Shown here one piece after another: positions 10,599-21,119 of a DNA stretch of 56,078 bases. The position numbers and the translations under genes are program-made. Position 1 is the stretch's first letter; every line of letters starts with the position of its first letter. The DNA is taken from contig LUVW01000010.1 in the NCBI GenBank assembly GCA_001661515.1, positions 330,103-386,180 of the forward strand, read 5' to 3'. The notes beneath the pieces were generated by a model. It ran no database searches and was not told where the DNA came from. It was given only the letters and a program-made list of their open reading frames with translations. The DNA is from Capniomyces stellatus (lineage: Eukaryota; Kickxellomycota; Harpellomycetes; Harpellales; Legeriomycetaceae).

Positions 10599-11329
10599 AT
10601 ACACCAGACTTTTTGATTAATGAACGTACCCTTTTGATCAACACTATAATCCACCACACACCCGCCCACCCACTAAATCATGGTTCAAGTTCAGTTAAAC
10701 CCAACTATTATAGTTTAAACCTATTGTTGGATTTGAGAGTGGGCGTAGTGGTGGGGCTGAGTGGACGTGGTTGGAGGTGAAGAGTTATTATTATTACTAT
10801 TATTTCCATACTATTGATTTTTGTTTTTGATCCTTTTACTTTATTATCCTAGATTACATTTATACACTTTCTTGAACTTTACTTTTGGGCTAGCCATCCC
10901 CCTTCCCCACCTCCTTCTCGGATCAGTCACATGTTTTGTATTCCCTTACTTTAAAATCACCGTAGATTCTAATTGCGTTTTTCCAAACACTGATTGGTTA
11001 ATAAAAGTAGAGCAACGGACCCTGTTGAATATTGGTAGTAAACTATAGATGTGATTTTGTCCCTTTTTGATTATTAATCTAGGCGATTCACCCTTAGCCT
11101 TTAATATTCACTGGTGTTCTTGATTTGGTATACATTACGCTACACTAAAGGGCACCTTCGGTCTTACTTTTGTTTGGAAACACTACCGGGTTTATTTTTG
11201 CTGCTTATTCTATCATTTAGACTTTAATCTCCAGCATTAAACAATAAATGGACGAAGCGTCTATCTAAAACAGAAATAGGAAAATAAGATATAAAATGTG
11301 CCCAGTAAGGTTTGTAAAAGGTGTACACG
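10599..11329. other. Convergent spacer between DAC1 and SLC1
   Basis: 3' flanks of two convergent genes. A G-rich stretch near 10738-10785 and AT-rich sequence are present; no gene or structured RNA is recognised. Confidence 0.55.
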
Positions 11330-12771
11330 TCAATTAGGAACTGAAACTCTAGCAGGCGATATTTCCAGCAAGGCTTTATGCATTGCTTTCCATGTAGACT
11401 TCATGACATCCTCGATATCCTCTTCTTTTACATCGGTCATATCAATTGGGTCCAAAACTAGTATGATAACCAAAAAAACAAAAATATAATATAAAGAATC
11501 GACAATGAAAACTTGTGCTAATTACATATTTGACCGAAAATTTGAATAAAATAAAATACAAAGACATATATAAGTGATATAACGTATACATGTATTAGTG
11601 GTGCGTATATTTAGCTCCACTTGATCAAACCCAAATGCTATTACCTCTTAGCTTGATAACACCTCCTGAAAACCACCATTCGCTGAGCTTGAAGATGTTA
11701 TGGAAATCAGATATAACCATAGGAACTATAGGAACCTTGGCTGTTTTAGCAAGCGAAAACGCTCCTTTTTTAAAGGGAAGCAGATTCGGTCCATCCTTAT
11801 GAACGCCACGAGTGCCTTCAGGAAAAAAGAACACACTGACCTAACTCATATGTATTAGTTAAAAAGGCATATATAAATATATACATTTATGAAGTATTTC
11901 TACTTTTACTGTTGTAGTTGTGGTTGTAGTATTGAAACTATTGGCTGGTGGTTGTGGTTGTAGTTGTTGCTTTATAAACCAACAGCAAGTAAAGTAGATT
12001 TTAACAAGTCCGCAACAAAACATTTGCAAGTAGGAACATGAATCATTCCGCAAAAAAAATGTTTGAACAACAGCATATTTCACACCTGAGTCTGTGGCGC
12101 TGGTGATCGAATTAACTTAAAAACACAATTACCTTTTTTTTGTTGATAATCAGCGAGGCCTTTTTGAATAAATCATCAATTGATTGCTTACTTCCGCGTT
12201 TAATAAATATATCATCAGCAAGGTACACTATTTAAACGGAGTATTTGGAATACAGATCAATAATATATATATATGCAAAGGAGCCCAGAATAACTGTGGG
12301 ATTTATAAAGAAGGCGTATTCCCTTAGGAATTCAAAACAGTAAAGATAAAATGGTATTAAAGTCTTACTGAACCAACCGACGAAAGGGTAGAATTTGATG
12401 GAATCTTTAGCAAGCATCACTGTGTCCTGAGGAAATGACGCACCCAACCATATAAGATCGATCGCACTTTGATGATTTCCAATTAATATTCCTGGCTTCA
12501 CCTTGTCAAGAATTTCACCATTCTCGATTTCTACCTTGACACCGAGGATTATTGATGATAGACCGTAAAAAATACGGGCAGTAAACCAGTTTATTGAACT
12601 TCGCTTGTTTAACAGTATCAATATTGGCGAGCAAATGATGGATAAACTGGTGGCTACAAGCGTGATCAAACTCATATTAACCGCCTTTACGGCAAATTCC
12701 AGCCTGTGATCTATTTTGCTCAACACGCCCATCACGATAACAGTGCCTATCAAAGTGTATATTGACACCAT
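11330..12771 (-). CDS. SLC1: 1-acyl-sn-glycerol-3-phosphate acyltransferase (four exons)
   Basis: Acylates lysophosphatidic acid to phosphatidic acid in the ER membrane, an early step of glycerolipid synthesis. Exons on the minus strand are 12771-12369, 12227-12133, 11840-11645 and 11457-11330. Phases agree at every junction (1, 0, 1) and the product is 273 aa. Two hydrophobic segments precede the acyltransferase block I NHQSAIDLIWLG (HX4D). The exon 1/2 join reads GWF-MYLADDIFIKRG, matching WALYLSGNVFIDR of yeast Slc1. The exon 2/3 join restores KKK-VSVFFFPEGTRG (block III), followed by LLPFKKGAFSLA and PIVPMVISDF (block IV). The last exon reads VLDPIDMTDVKEEDIEDVM. Introns are 141, 292 and 187 nt with GTAAGA, GTAATT and GTAATA donors. 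Several Slc1 relatives exist; this is the LPA acyltransferase type. Confidence 0.93.
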
Positions 12772-15155
12772 TTCTTAATAAAAATATACCTTAGAGTCAA
12801 ATAGCTCAACTTTATTTTGGGATTTCTGGAAAAATGTAAAGCGACGGATTACTATGCGGTGCTTAAAGGAAACTGCTATATTTACCTATGTTTTACTCTA
12901 GTAGACGAGTTTCGCTTTCTTTTTTACTTTTAATTATCTGTGTTTTTTATTTATCAATGTTTTTTTCACTTTCTATAATCTTTGCCTTTTGTTTTTTTGC
13001 TTACTCAAGGCAATCACAATAAAATCACAATAAATTCCTTATTATTTTGATACGACACCCACGTTCCAGTATCAGATTAGTTTCATCTTCTTGTGAACCC
13101 AATATATGGGGGGGTTTTTTTTCCTTTCTTAATTGACACCAATAAATCAAACCAAGCTTACTAAATCATGTGATTATAAAATCTACTTTAGCTATCAAAT
13201 ATAGAGACGCTGTTTTTTTTTTACCACCAAGCACTACAGCGAAATGAACCGCTTAACTGACTGGGCTAAAGCAATGTAAAGCACGTCCTATAATATTTCA
13301 AACCCAGCAGTTATGCTATAACCCCAACACCTACTTTGTGATATTTACAACTTGTAAGAATCTCCGTTGTTGAGATTTACTTGGGCCTTAAAACAAGTAA
13401 TATACACCTTACAATAAAAAAAGCAACGTCCACCCATTGCTTCTTTTCCTTTCTAGAAAATTAAAATCAATAAATAGCGAGCTATTCTTTTAAGCTAAAA
13501 GTAATTGTCAACCTTTCTTAATATCAACAATTATTTTTTTAAACTAAGAAAATATAACTCTGGGTAACCTAAACCGGTATATTCAAGGCTGGTCAGCAAT
13601 GGTGGATATTGGGGAGGGTAAACTGGATCCTGGTGTGTATCAATACAGCATTGCATAACTGTGGCATGCTTTTGTTGCGCTTAAAATTTGAGCGCGTTTG
13701 TATTTTCAGCAATGTTGTAAAAATAGATGCTTATTGCTTACAACTTGGTGTGTTTGCATCAACAGCATTTATATTAAAACAGATTTAATATAATGCTAAA
13801 TTGGTATTAGAAACAACAAGTATCCGATAGCCTTGATAGATTATATTATTATCACTATGTTCATTTGATACTCTTTATTTCCATTGTTTTTGCTTTTTAT
13901 CTTTGAGAATTATCACTTTTCCCTCTTTTCTTATCCGAAAATGACATCCGAGGTTGACAAAAAAAAAGCTTGAGAATCACAATCAAAGTCTGCCAAAATC
14001 GATCGCCTGATTTATACAGCGTATCTCTCAAGCAAATGAGTAATGGAAGCAAACAAGTTCAAAAGATTCTGCAAAAAAAAAAGAGAAAATTATGCTTATA
14101 AAAAGTGTGCACGTAACCTCATTTTCTGGATTTAGGCAAGTGCTCTGGTGCCACATAATTCAGCCTAAAAAAAAAAAGTCTAGTTTAGTCAGGTCATTAG
14201 TTTATCAAATCTCAAGTAGTCAGAAACAGTGCAGATCAACATGATCGACAGGTGAAACTGCATGCTTGTGACCCAGTTTCTTGAAATCTATTGCAGCACC
14301 AATCAACACAGCATGGGTGTGTGAATACAGTATATTTGAGTATGGGCAATTCAGGGGAAAAAAAAACAACTGATTGGAGCTTATTCAGTGTAAAGAAGCA
14401 TGTAAAAGCAAGTAAAATTAAGATTTTAATTTAATTATTTCGAAATGGTATATTAATCGTAGCCCAGACTCTCGGTTTTTTAATAAAGCCCAGAAATGCA
14501 GATTAATATAATCACCACTAATAAAAAATGCTGAAACACAGCACATTAAACTATTAGATTAAAGAAAAAAGCCAAAAAAAGTATTATACCAATAAAAAAA
14601 AAACGGATATATTATATCAATAAAAAAAGCTGATATTAAAGCAATAGGCTTCGAATTTAGGCATTTAATTAGACAAAATCACATATGTAAATGCAAAAAT
14701 CCTTGATGGGTTCTGAATTAATAGAACCACCAAGCTAAAACATATAGTTTGCTGTTTTACGAAACAGTTGCAATTTACATATATTAGTAACCATTGTATA
14801 TATAAGTACCGATATCCTCCCAAACTAGTAACACCATTCCAAGTCTATTAAGAAATATAAAATAAAAATACGTTTTTAGGGCTCTGGTTAATTCTCTTAC
14901 AGACATCATAACAAATAATCAATCAACCTATATAGGATATACGAGTGTACCAATACTTTTAACTACTAGATCATTGAGGAGCAATCCAAGGAACTAAACT
15001 CCCAGTTAAACTTAAACACTTGTTTGCTTGCTTACCAGTCGGCATATAATTTAAGGGAAACAATAGTAAATGACCATAACCCACAAAAGGTAGTTAGCGG
15101 ATAAATCAAAGACACAAAAATAGGACTAGTAAAAAACAAAGGCGAATCCAGGAAA

Positions 15156-15341
15156 ATGTTGCGAAAAAAAACCGATCTTGACCCATGGGGTATGCCTAAT
15201 GCCTTAGACCCTGATTTTAGTGTGAACCAGAGGTCATTCAAACCAACAATAAATCGAAAAACTGGACTAAAGTTCAACTTAATATCAGCAAAAGTAAAAA
15301 AGACACCTGAGCTTAAAAGTAGTCTGTTTTTTAAACACTAA
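15156..15341 (+). CDS. Doubtful 61-residue hypothetical protein
   Basis: ATG-started frame with the hydrophilic, non-repetitive peptide DLDPWGMPNALDPDFSVNQR followed by a Lys-rich half. The composition is unlike the AT-driven shadows around it, but no domain is recognised. A minus-strand frame (15032-15277) overlaps it. It could be one exon of a larger gene or chance. Confidence 0.2.
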   Translation: MLRKKTDLDPWGMPNALDPDFSVNQRSFKPTINRKTGLKFNLISAKVKKTPELKSSLFFKH

Positions 15342-15993
15342 GCCTTAGTTAGAATGGGTTTAGAGTATTTGTTTTTATTGGGGATTTATACAGCATTTCA
15401 CTATTATAATACGTTTTTATAACTTTTTCATGTTGATTATTGACTATATCTTTTTTTTACTTTTTTTTTAAAAAAAAAAACATATATCTTATTGTAAAGT
15501 AGTTTAGCATTTGTGTGATAAAGCGTAATCAGTGCTATGTACAATTGTCGTTTTATTATAGTTACATATGTACTAGAAAGGTCACGCTTCGCTAAGTCGA
15601 AAATAAATGAAGCTGTTATTAATAGCAGTAGACGCTATGGTAATGTTTCAAGAACGCAAATTATTGTTATTTCTCGTAATAACCGAAATGCTATTTTTAT
15701 TTATTGAAATCTAATTTTTTTTTTTTTAAATTTTTTTTTTTTTGAAAAGAATTACTCAATTTTTTATGACTGCGAAAAGTGAAAAAAGAGCGAGATTCCT
15801 GATCCTTTTAATTGGAAATTAAAATTGGGATTTTTTATTGATTATAAAAATAAAACCCTAAATTGCTTTTTTTTATTTGAAAAAAATAAAAAAATTAAAG
15901 AAATCTAAAATGATATAAACGTGTTGAAATAAAAGTAAAAAGGGATAAAAAAAAACAACCGTTTTAAAAGGACCAAACTAATAAGGTATATTC

Positions 15994-16311
15994 ATGATAA
16001 ATCACATTTCAAGAAAAAAAATAATTAACAGTAGCTTTAAATTTGGAAAAAGCAAACTAATTAAACACGATTTTGCTAGGATTGTAAGCAGATTTTCAAA
16101 CATTAGTGCCAACAAAAGAGCAAGCAGGATAGTTAGCTCAACACCAAAACTTTGCTGCAGCAGGAAAAATATCAAAAAGAAGTCAATCGAATCGGATCGA
16201 CTTGGATCAATAAGATTCTTTAGCGTGGATAAAAAGGTAACTATCATAAAACTGTGGTCTGAATCAATAGATAAACGTATAGGCAAACAAAACTTGCCTT
16301 TATGCGAGTAA
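15994..16311 (+). CDS. Doubtful 105-residue basic hypothetical protein
   Basis: ATG-started, Lys/Arg/Ser-rich frame ending 100 bases before TRM2 (…RIVSRFSNISANKRASRI…). The antisense frame 16373-16002 is also open and hydrophobic, as expected when a Lys-rich AT-rich frame is read backwards. Neither resembles a family I know. Low confidence that either is real. Confidence 0.2.
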   Translation: MINHISRKKIINSSFKFGKSKLIKHDFARIVSRFSNISANKRASRIVSSTPKLCCSRKNIKKKSIESDRLGSIRFFSVDKKVTIIKLWSESIDKRIGKQNLPLCE

Positions 16312-16410
16312 GATTTTGGCAAGAATAACTTAGATATGTATACTGTTTTTATTTCTAATTCACGTTTTTTCAAAATAAAATGATAGAAAGATTTTTATAT
16401 AAGAGAAAAT

Positions 16411-18435
16411 ATGGAAGGGATGGATGCTGATAGTATAAAAGTGTCTAGACAGCGAGTGTCGATTGATGCAAATGAAATTGAAGCAAAGAAGATAAAAATG
16501 CAGGGCGAAAAAGTAGAAGCGGAGAAAGCAGGGGCAAAAGAAATGGCGGAACAGGATCAGGGGGCAGCAGAGAAGATAGGAGCGGGAGTTGAGGCTAAGC
16601 AGGTGGGCCAAAAGAAGAAGAAGAAGGTAAAACAGCTTCAAAAGAAACAGGCAGACACGAAGGTTCTTGCAGAGATCAACAGGTTGTTTAAGGGGATCAT
16701 TGAAAGGGATCAAAAGGGGGCGGAGGGCGAGAGTGGGGAAAGTAGAGTAATGTTTAAAAGCAAGGGGGAGGAGGAGGCGTGGTGTAGAAGCCCACCAGTG
16801 TCAGCAGTTAGAAAATATATAGTGACAAAGGAAAGTGTCGAGGAGAGAAATGGAGAGCCAAAAGGGGAGGAGCAAAAAGAGAAGAACGTGGATGAAAGAG
16901 AGGCAGAGATAGTAAAAGTAAACATAGTGAGGATAATGAGTAATGGGAGTGGGGTAGGGATTAGAGAAACGAAGGAGGAGATGGAGAAGAAGGTGAGGAG
17001 TGGGGAAAGAGTGTGGGTGTTTATAGTGCCATTTGTATGTGAGGGGGAGGAGGTGGTTGGTAAGGCGATTGAGAATAACTGGGGGTATACGTTGCTTGAG
17101 CTGGTTGAGGTGACGTTGAAAAGCAAGGACAGGAAGGCAAAGGTGGACTGCAAGTACTTTGGGAAGTGTTCAGGGTGTCAGCTGCAGATGATAAGCTACG
17201 AAAACCAGATGAAGTTTAAGAGAAACTTGGTAGTTGAGGCGTTTTCAGAGGCAAATGTAAAGATGCAGGAGCCAAATGTCAAAGTAAGTGATGTGTGTGG
17301 GTCGCCATTGGAGACTGGGTACCGAACAAAGCTGACGCCGCACTTTGAGATGTTTAATTGGCTGCCAAGAAAGTTGACGTCGATAGGGTTTAATTACTCG
17401 GGAAGGCGGGAGGTTCTGGACATAGAGGAGTGTATTATTGGGACAAAGAGGGTGAATTTGGGGTTGGTGGAGAGCCGAAAGAGAACACTAGGAAAGATTG
17501 ATGAGTATAAGCGAGGAGCCACGTTGCTGATCCGGGAAAGCGTAGTTGAAGGCCAGGAGGAGGAGGAGGAGAAGAAGGGAAATGAGCAAAAGAGAAGGTA
17601 CGTTTTGGACCAGAAGGAAATTGTTATGGAAACGGTGCAAGTGTACGGGAAAAGGTACGAGATAGACGAGGGGGTAAGCGATGAGTTTGGAAGGGGGTTG
17701 TTTGGAGTTGAGGAGAGTGAGACCAGAGAGATAAAGTTCCGGTTTAAGGCATCCGAGTTTTTCCAAAACAACAGCGTGATACTGCCAAGCCTTACGCACT
17801 ACGTCAGACACCAGATCCAACAGCTAAATAAGGCTTTGGTGGCAGAGGGCAAGCCGGCTATCGTGAACCTGGTTGATGCCTACTGTGGAGCTGGGCTCTT
17901 TGCGCTTTGCCTGAGCAACGACTTTGATAAGGTGGTGGGAATTGAGATATCAAAGGAAAGCATCATAAACGCTACCAAAAACGCGCTGCTGAATGGCATT
18001 GACAACGCGTCGTTTGTTCAGGGCGATGCAACCGATATATTCTCTAAAGTCAAGCCTGGTTTGGACCAATCAGAAAGCAGCAGCAACAACAGCAGCAGTG
18101 ATGGTGGGTTGTGCCAACAGAACTTTGATTCAAAACAAACAGCTGTTATTATTGATCCCCCAAGAAAGGGCTCAAATCCCATGTTCTTGGACCAGCTAGT
18201 TGAGTTTGGACCTGCAGTTATTGTGTATGTGGCGTGTGGTGTTCCAGCCCAAGCACGTGATCTAAACTACTTGCATAAGCGTGGGTCGCTAGTGATTGGC
18301 AGTCATGACGCCATGCCGAACAATGCCAATGCCAACTCCAGTGGCCACGTTTATAGAATAGCCTCCATCCAGCCATTTGACCTGTTTCCTCAAACAGCAC
18401 ACGTTGAAAATGTAGTTACTTTGGTTAGAGTTTAA
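16411..18435 (+). CDS. TRM2: tRNA (uracil-5-)-methyltransferase, Trm2 type
   Basis: Methylates U54 of tRNA to ribothymidine using S-adenosylmethionine. The 674-residue protein starts with about 160 charged, low-complexity residues (Lys/Glu/Gly-rich). A TRAM-like segment follows (about 165-235), then a RumA-like Cys set: C247, C253 and C256 in CKYFGKCSGCQLQ, with C341 in IEECIIG as the likely fourth ligand of a 4Fe-4S cluster. The SAM-binding fold carries NLVDAYCGAGLFAL (485-498), VGIEISKESI and IIDPPRKGSNP. C609 in YVACGVPAQARDLNYL is the expected catalytic nucleophile, and the end FDLFPQTAHVENVVTL is typical of the family. The motif around C609 differs from the common SCNP form. The first 1.2 kb of the sense strand is strikingly C-poor and G/A-rich, which leaves long antisense frames open. 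Confidence 0.93.
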   Translation: MEGMDADSIKVSRQRVSIDANEIEAKKIKMQGEKVEAEKAGAKEMAEQDQGAAEKIGAGVEAKQVGQKKKKKVKQLQKKQADTKVLAEINRLFKGIIERDQKGAEGESGESRVMFKSKGEEEAWCRSPPVSAVRKYIVTKESVEERNGEPKGEEQKEKNVDEREAEIVKVNIVRIMSNGSGVGIRETKEEMEKKVRSGERVWVFIVPFVCEGEEVVGKAIENNWGYTLLELVEVTLKSKDRKAKVDCKYFGKCSGCQLQMISYENQMKFKRNLVVEAFSEANVKMQEPNVKVSDVCGSPLETGYRTKLTPHFEMFNWLPRKLTSIGFNYSGRREVLDIEECIIGTKRVNLGLVESRKRTLGKIDEYKRGATLLIRESVVEGQEEEEEKKGNEQKRRYVLDQKEIVMETVQVYGKRYEIDEGVSDEFGRGLFGVEESETREIKFRFKASEFFQNNSVILPSLTHYVRHQIQQLNKALVAEGKPAIVNLVDAYCGAGLFALCLSNDFDKVVGIEISKESIINATKNALLNGIDNASFVQGDATDIFSKVKPGLDQSESSSNNSSSDGGLCQQNFDSKQTAVIIDPPRKGSNPMFLDQLVEFGPAVIVYVACGVPAQARDLNYLHKRGSLVIGSHDAMPNNANANSSGHVYRIASIQPFDLFPQTAHVENVVTLVRV

Positions 18436-18698
18436 ACCATTAAAAAACATAATTGAACAATACTTTTAATAAACATTAGTATAACAAATAAATATAAATA
18501 TATTTATATGTTTTTATTGTCATTGTTATTGTTGGGTGTTATTTTGAATAAATAAAAGACCAAAACTAAAAGCAAATGAATAGAATTTATTAGATTAACT
18601 GTAAAGGTATATAAAGTTAGTTGTTATGTTAAAAGTAGCAATGATTTGTAAGAAAGAAAATAGAATAAAAGGAAAAAAAAAAATTAAGTGAAGGTTTG

Positions 18699-21119
18699 TT
18701 AGAAATAACGATTCAACTTATTATGGCGATATGTAAATCCAGCAAAGGCATTGTGCGAGTTGAGCGGCTCATCATCACTATCATCATCGTTTTTGATCCT
18801 GTTGTTGTTGTTATTGTTGTTATTGTTGGATATCGAGTTGTTGTTGGAATTGGAGCGATTTGGGTCTGTGGAGGCTTCGTTGTTTTGCAAGTTGGAATTG
18901 GACTCTGATTCGTTCATCATTCCATCAACCTCGTTTTGCTTGCGAAGAACTTCTCTATAAAGATCCAGGTTCTGGGAGCTTGAAAAGTCGTCAAAGTAAG
19001 CGGTGTCTACATCAGACTCGAGTTCAGGAACAAAGGGTGGGTCCTGGTTTTCTCTCATTCTTACCATATCAAAGCACGTAAAGAACGGGTGGCTTTGGGC
19101 TTCGACCAAGGAGTTGATTCTGACGTCGCGGTGGCAAATCAGCCTGAGGATCAAGTCCCACATCTCGGGCGTCATGTTTTCCTCAGCCTCAACAGTCTCG
19201 AACTCGGGTTTTTGGAAGGTTTTTTCCCAGTGGTACACGTTTCTCCACACATCGTCACTTTGTGGGCCGGTAAATGGGGCAAATCCAGCAGCAAATTCGT
19301 AGAGAATGCACCCCAGCGACCAGTAGTCGACCCTGTGGTCGTAGCCTATTTCCTGTGGGTACTTTTGCTGTTGTGTTCGGGGGTCAGGCATTGCAGACGC
19401 GTTGGCGCCATCGGCCAATGACGACGCAGTGCCCTCTTTGATCTTTGCCATGGCTATTGACGTGTACAGAATTTCTGGAGCCATGTAGTCAGGCGACCCA
19501 ACTATCGAGTATGCCCGGGGCATCTCGTCTCTTCTCCAGTTTCTGTAGAAGCTTCTTTTCTCGGTACTTGTTCTGTACACAATTTCCTCGTCCTTGATTC
19601 GGTCCAGCTTCTCCTTCATATTCTTCAGCCTCTCCCTGCTCAGCTGCCCCTGCGAAAGCCCAAAGTCCGTCAGCTTGATGTGCCCACCCCCATCAATCAT
19701 AAAGTTTTCTGGCTTCAAGTCGCGGTGCACAAATCCAAGTGTATGCAGCGCTGCAACCGCCACAAACATCTCTGCTATGTAGAACCGCGTGTGTTTGTTT
19801 AGCAGTATCCCGTTGCTATTCAGAAGCGTTCTCACATCCCCACCCGCCACATACTCCATCGCCAAAAACACGTGTTCCGTGTCTTGAAACGCGTAAAGCA
19901 GCCTCACCAACCACGTCGAGTTGCTTGTCCGCAATATGTCCCGCTCCGTTAGCACGTGCTGCACCTCATTCAGCCTAAACAGCAGCTTCTTGCTCATCTT
20001 CTTCAACGCACAAACCTCCCCACTATCTCTCTTCCTCGCCAAAAACACCTTCCCATACCCCCCCTGCCCTATCTGTGCCAGTATATCAAACTCCTTTTCT
20101 CTTGTTCTTAGTCGCCGTCGCCGAAGTGCACTAGTCTCATTTATACAGTGGTTTTTCCACGCCTGCTCCAAGTGCGACCTAGTTAATGGAAATGAGTTGA
20201 TTGCCTCCTTAAACTCTTCCAGCCTCATTCTTCTATTGTATATATACGACAGCTGCCCAAAATAGTAGTCAAGGAAATCTATTTGTTCAAACACATACAA
20301 CACATATACACCCCCTTTTTTTTAATATCATCACACTTATCTCCCTTTCTTCATTTATTTCTCCAACTCTCTCCAACTCTTTTCACAATTATAACCTTGT
20401 ATGTTCATTTTATTACACTCTACCGCACCCCCATCATACTTACACACTTGCGCTGCCTCTATCTTTCGTCTTATATGTGGCTCAAGACTCAACAACAACG
20501 CGTTTCTCTGCGTAACGCTTCCTGTAGGCCTTGGTCCCATTTGACTCTCACTATATGTTTCTCTTTCACTATCCAACCCCAAATATCGCCGAGTACGCCC
20601 CCATAAAGCACTCCGTCTATCCCCCGCCCCTCCTCCCACCTCTATCTCTCTCTCCCTCGCATTACCCCCCTTTCCATATCCTTCTTTACCACCAGTATAT
20701 TGCTCACGACCTGCCATTCCTCCCACATTACTATTCACCTGGTAACCCTGGCTGTATCTCTCTTGTACTTGTACTTGTCTTTGAATTTGCTCATTTTCAT
20801 GCTCAAACTCCATCTCCCCTGCTCGCCCCTTCCCCATTGGTCTGCTAATATACGTCTCCTTTGTGTTATTCCCTCCTAAATATTTGTTTGCTCTCAACGG
20901 TGCCTCAAGTATCCTAGGTCCCTCAATATCTATCTCCATGTTTTGGATCTCCGAATTCTCAGTTCTAAACTGTTCATTTAAATCCTGCTTACTTGTTTCA
21001 TTATAGTTGTATTCATTTACTCTCTCGTCTACTTTGTATTCCTGTCTAAGTTCTCTTGACTCTATATTATCTTTACTATACCCTGCGTTTCTACCGTCAT
21101 TATACTCGTGTGCATACAT
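18699..21119 (-). CDS. DBF2: NDR-family protein kinase, Dbf2/Sid2 type (two exons proposed)
   Basis: Ser/Thr kinase of the mitotic exit/septation initiation pathway, acting with a Mob1-type partner. The main exon (20278-18699) encodes FLDYYFGQLSYIYNRR, the Mob-binding N-terminal region, then GQGGYGKVFLARK, HRDLKPENFMID, DFGLSQGQLS, VGSPDYMAPEIL and VDYWSLGCILYEF. The C-terminal hydrophobic motif is FAGFTYR. There is an NDR-type insert between subdomains VII and VIII, an extra roughly 35-residue insert after GSPDYMAPEIL, and a poly-Asn tail. No ATG precedes FLDYYF in this exon, so a 5' exon is required. The frame 21119-20396 (241 aa, Gln/Glu/Gly-rich) joins in phase 1 through donor GTTATA and acceptor AATAG, giving 767 aa. 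The kinase call is secure; the 5' exon and its weak donor are inferred. Confidence 0.88.

Larger units (their letters stand above)
12772..16410. other. Long spacer with only doubtful small ORFs
   Basis: AT-rich DNA with many poly-A/T tracts, including a T9-A12 inverted run at 15461-15480. No conserved gene is visible. Two small plus-strand frames that look somewhat protein-like are listed separately. Confidence 0.5.

Noticed and set aside
16710..17820. Long minus-strand open frames (16710-17153, 17394-17771, 17488-17820)
   Set aside because: They are antisense to the conserved TRM2 frame; its C-poor, G/A-rich codons leave few stop triplets on the other strand.
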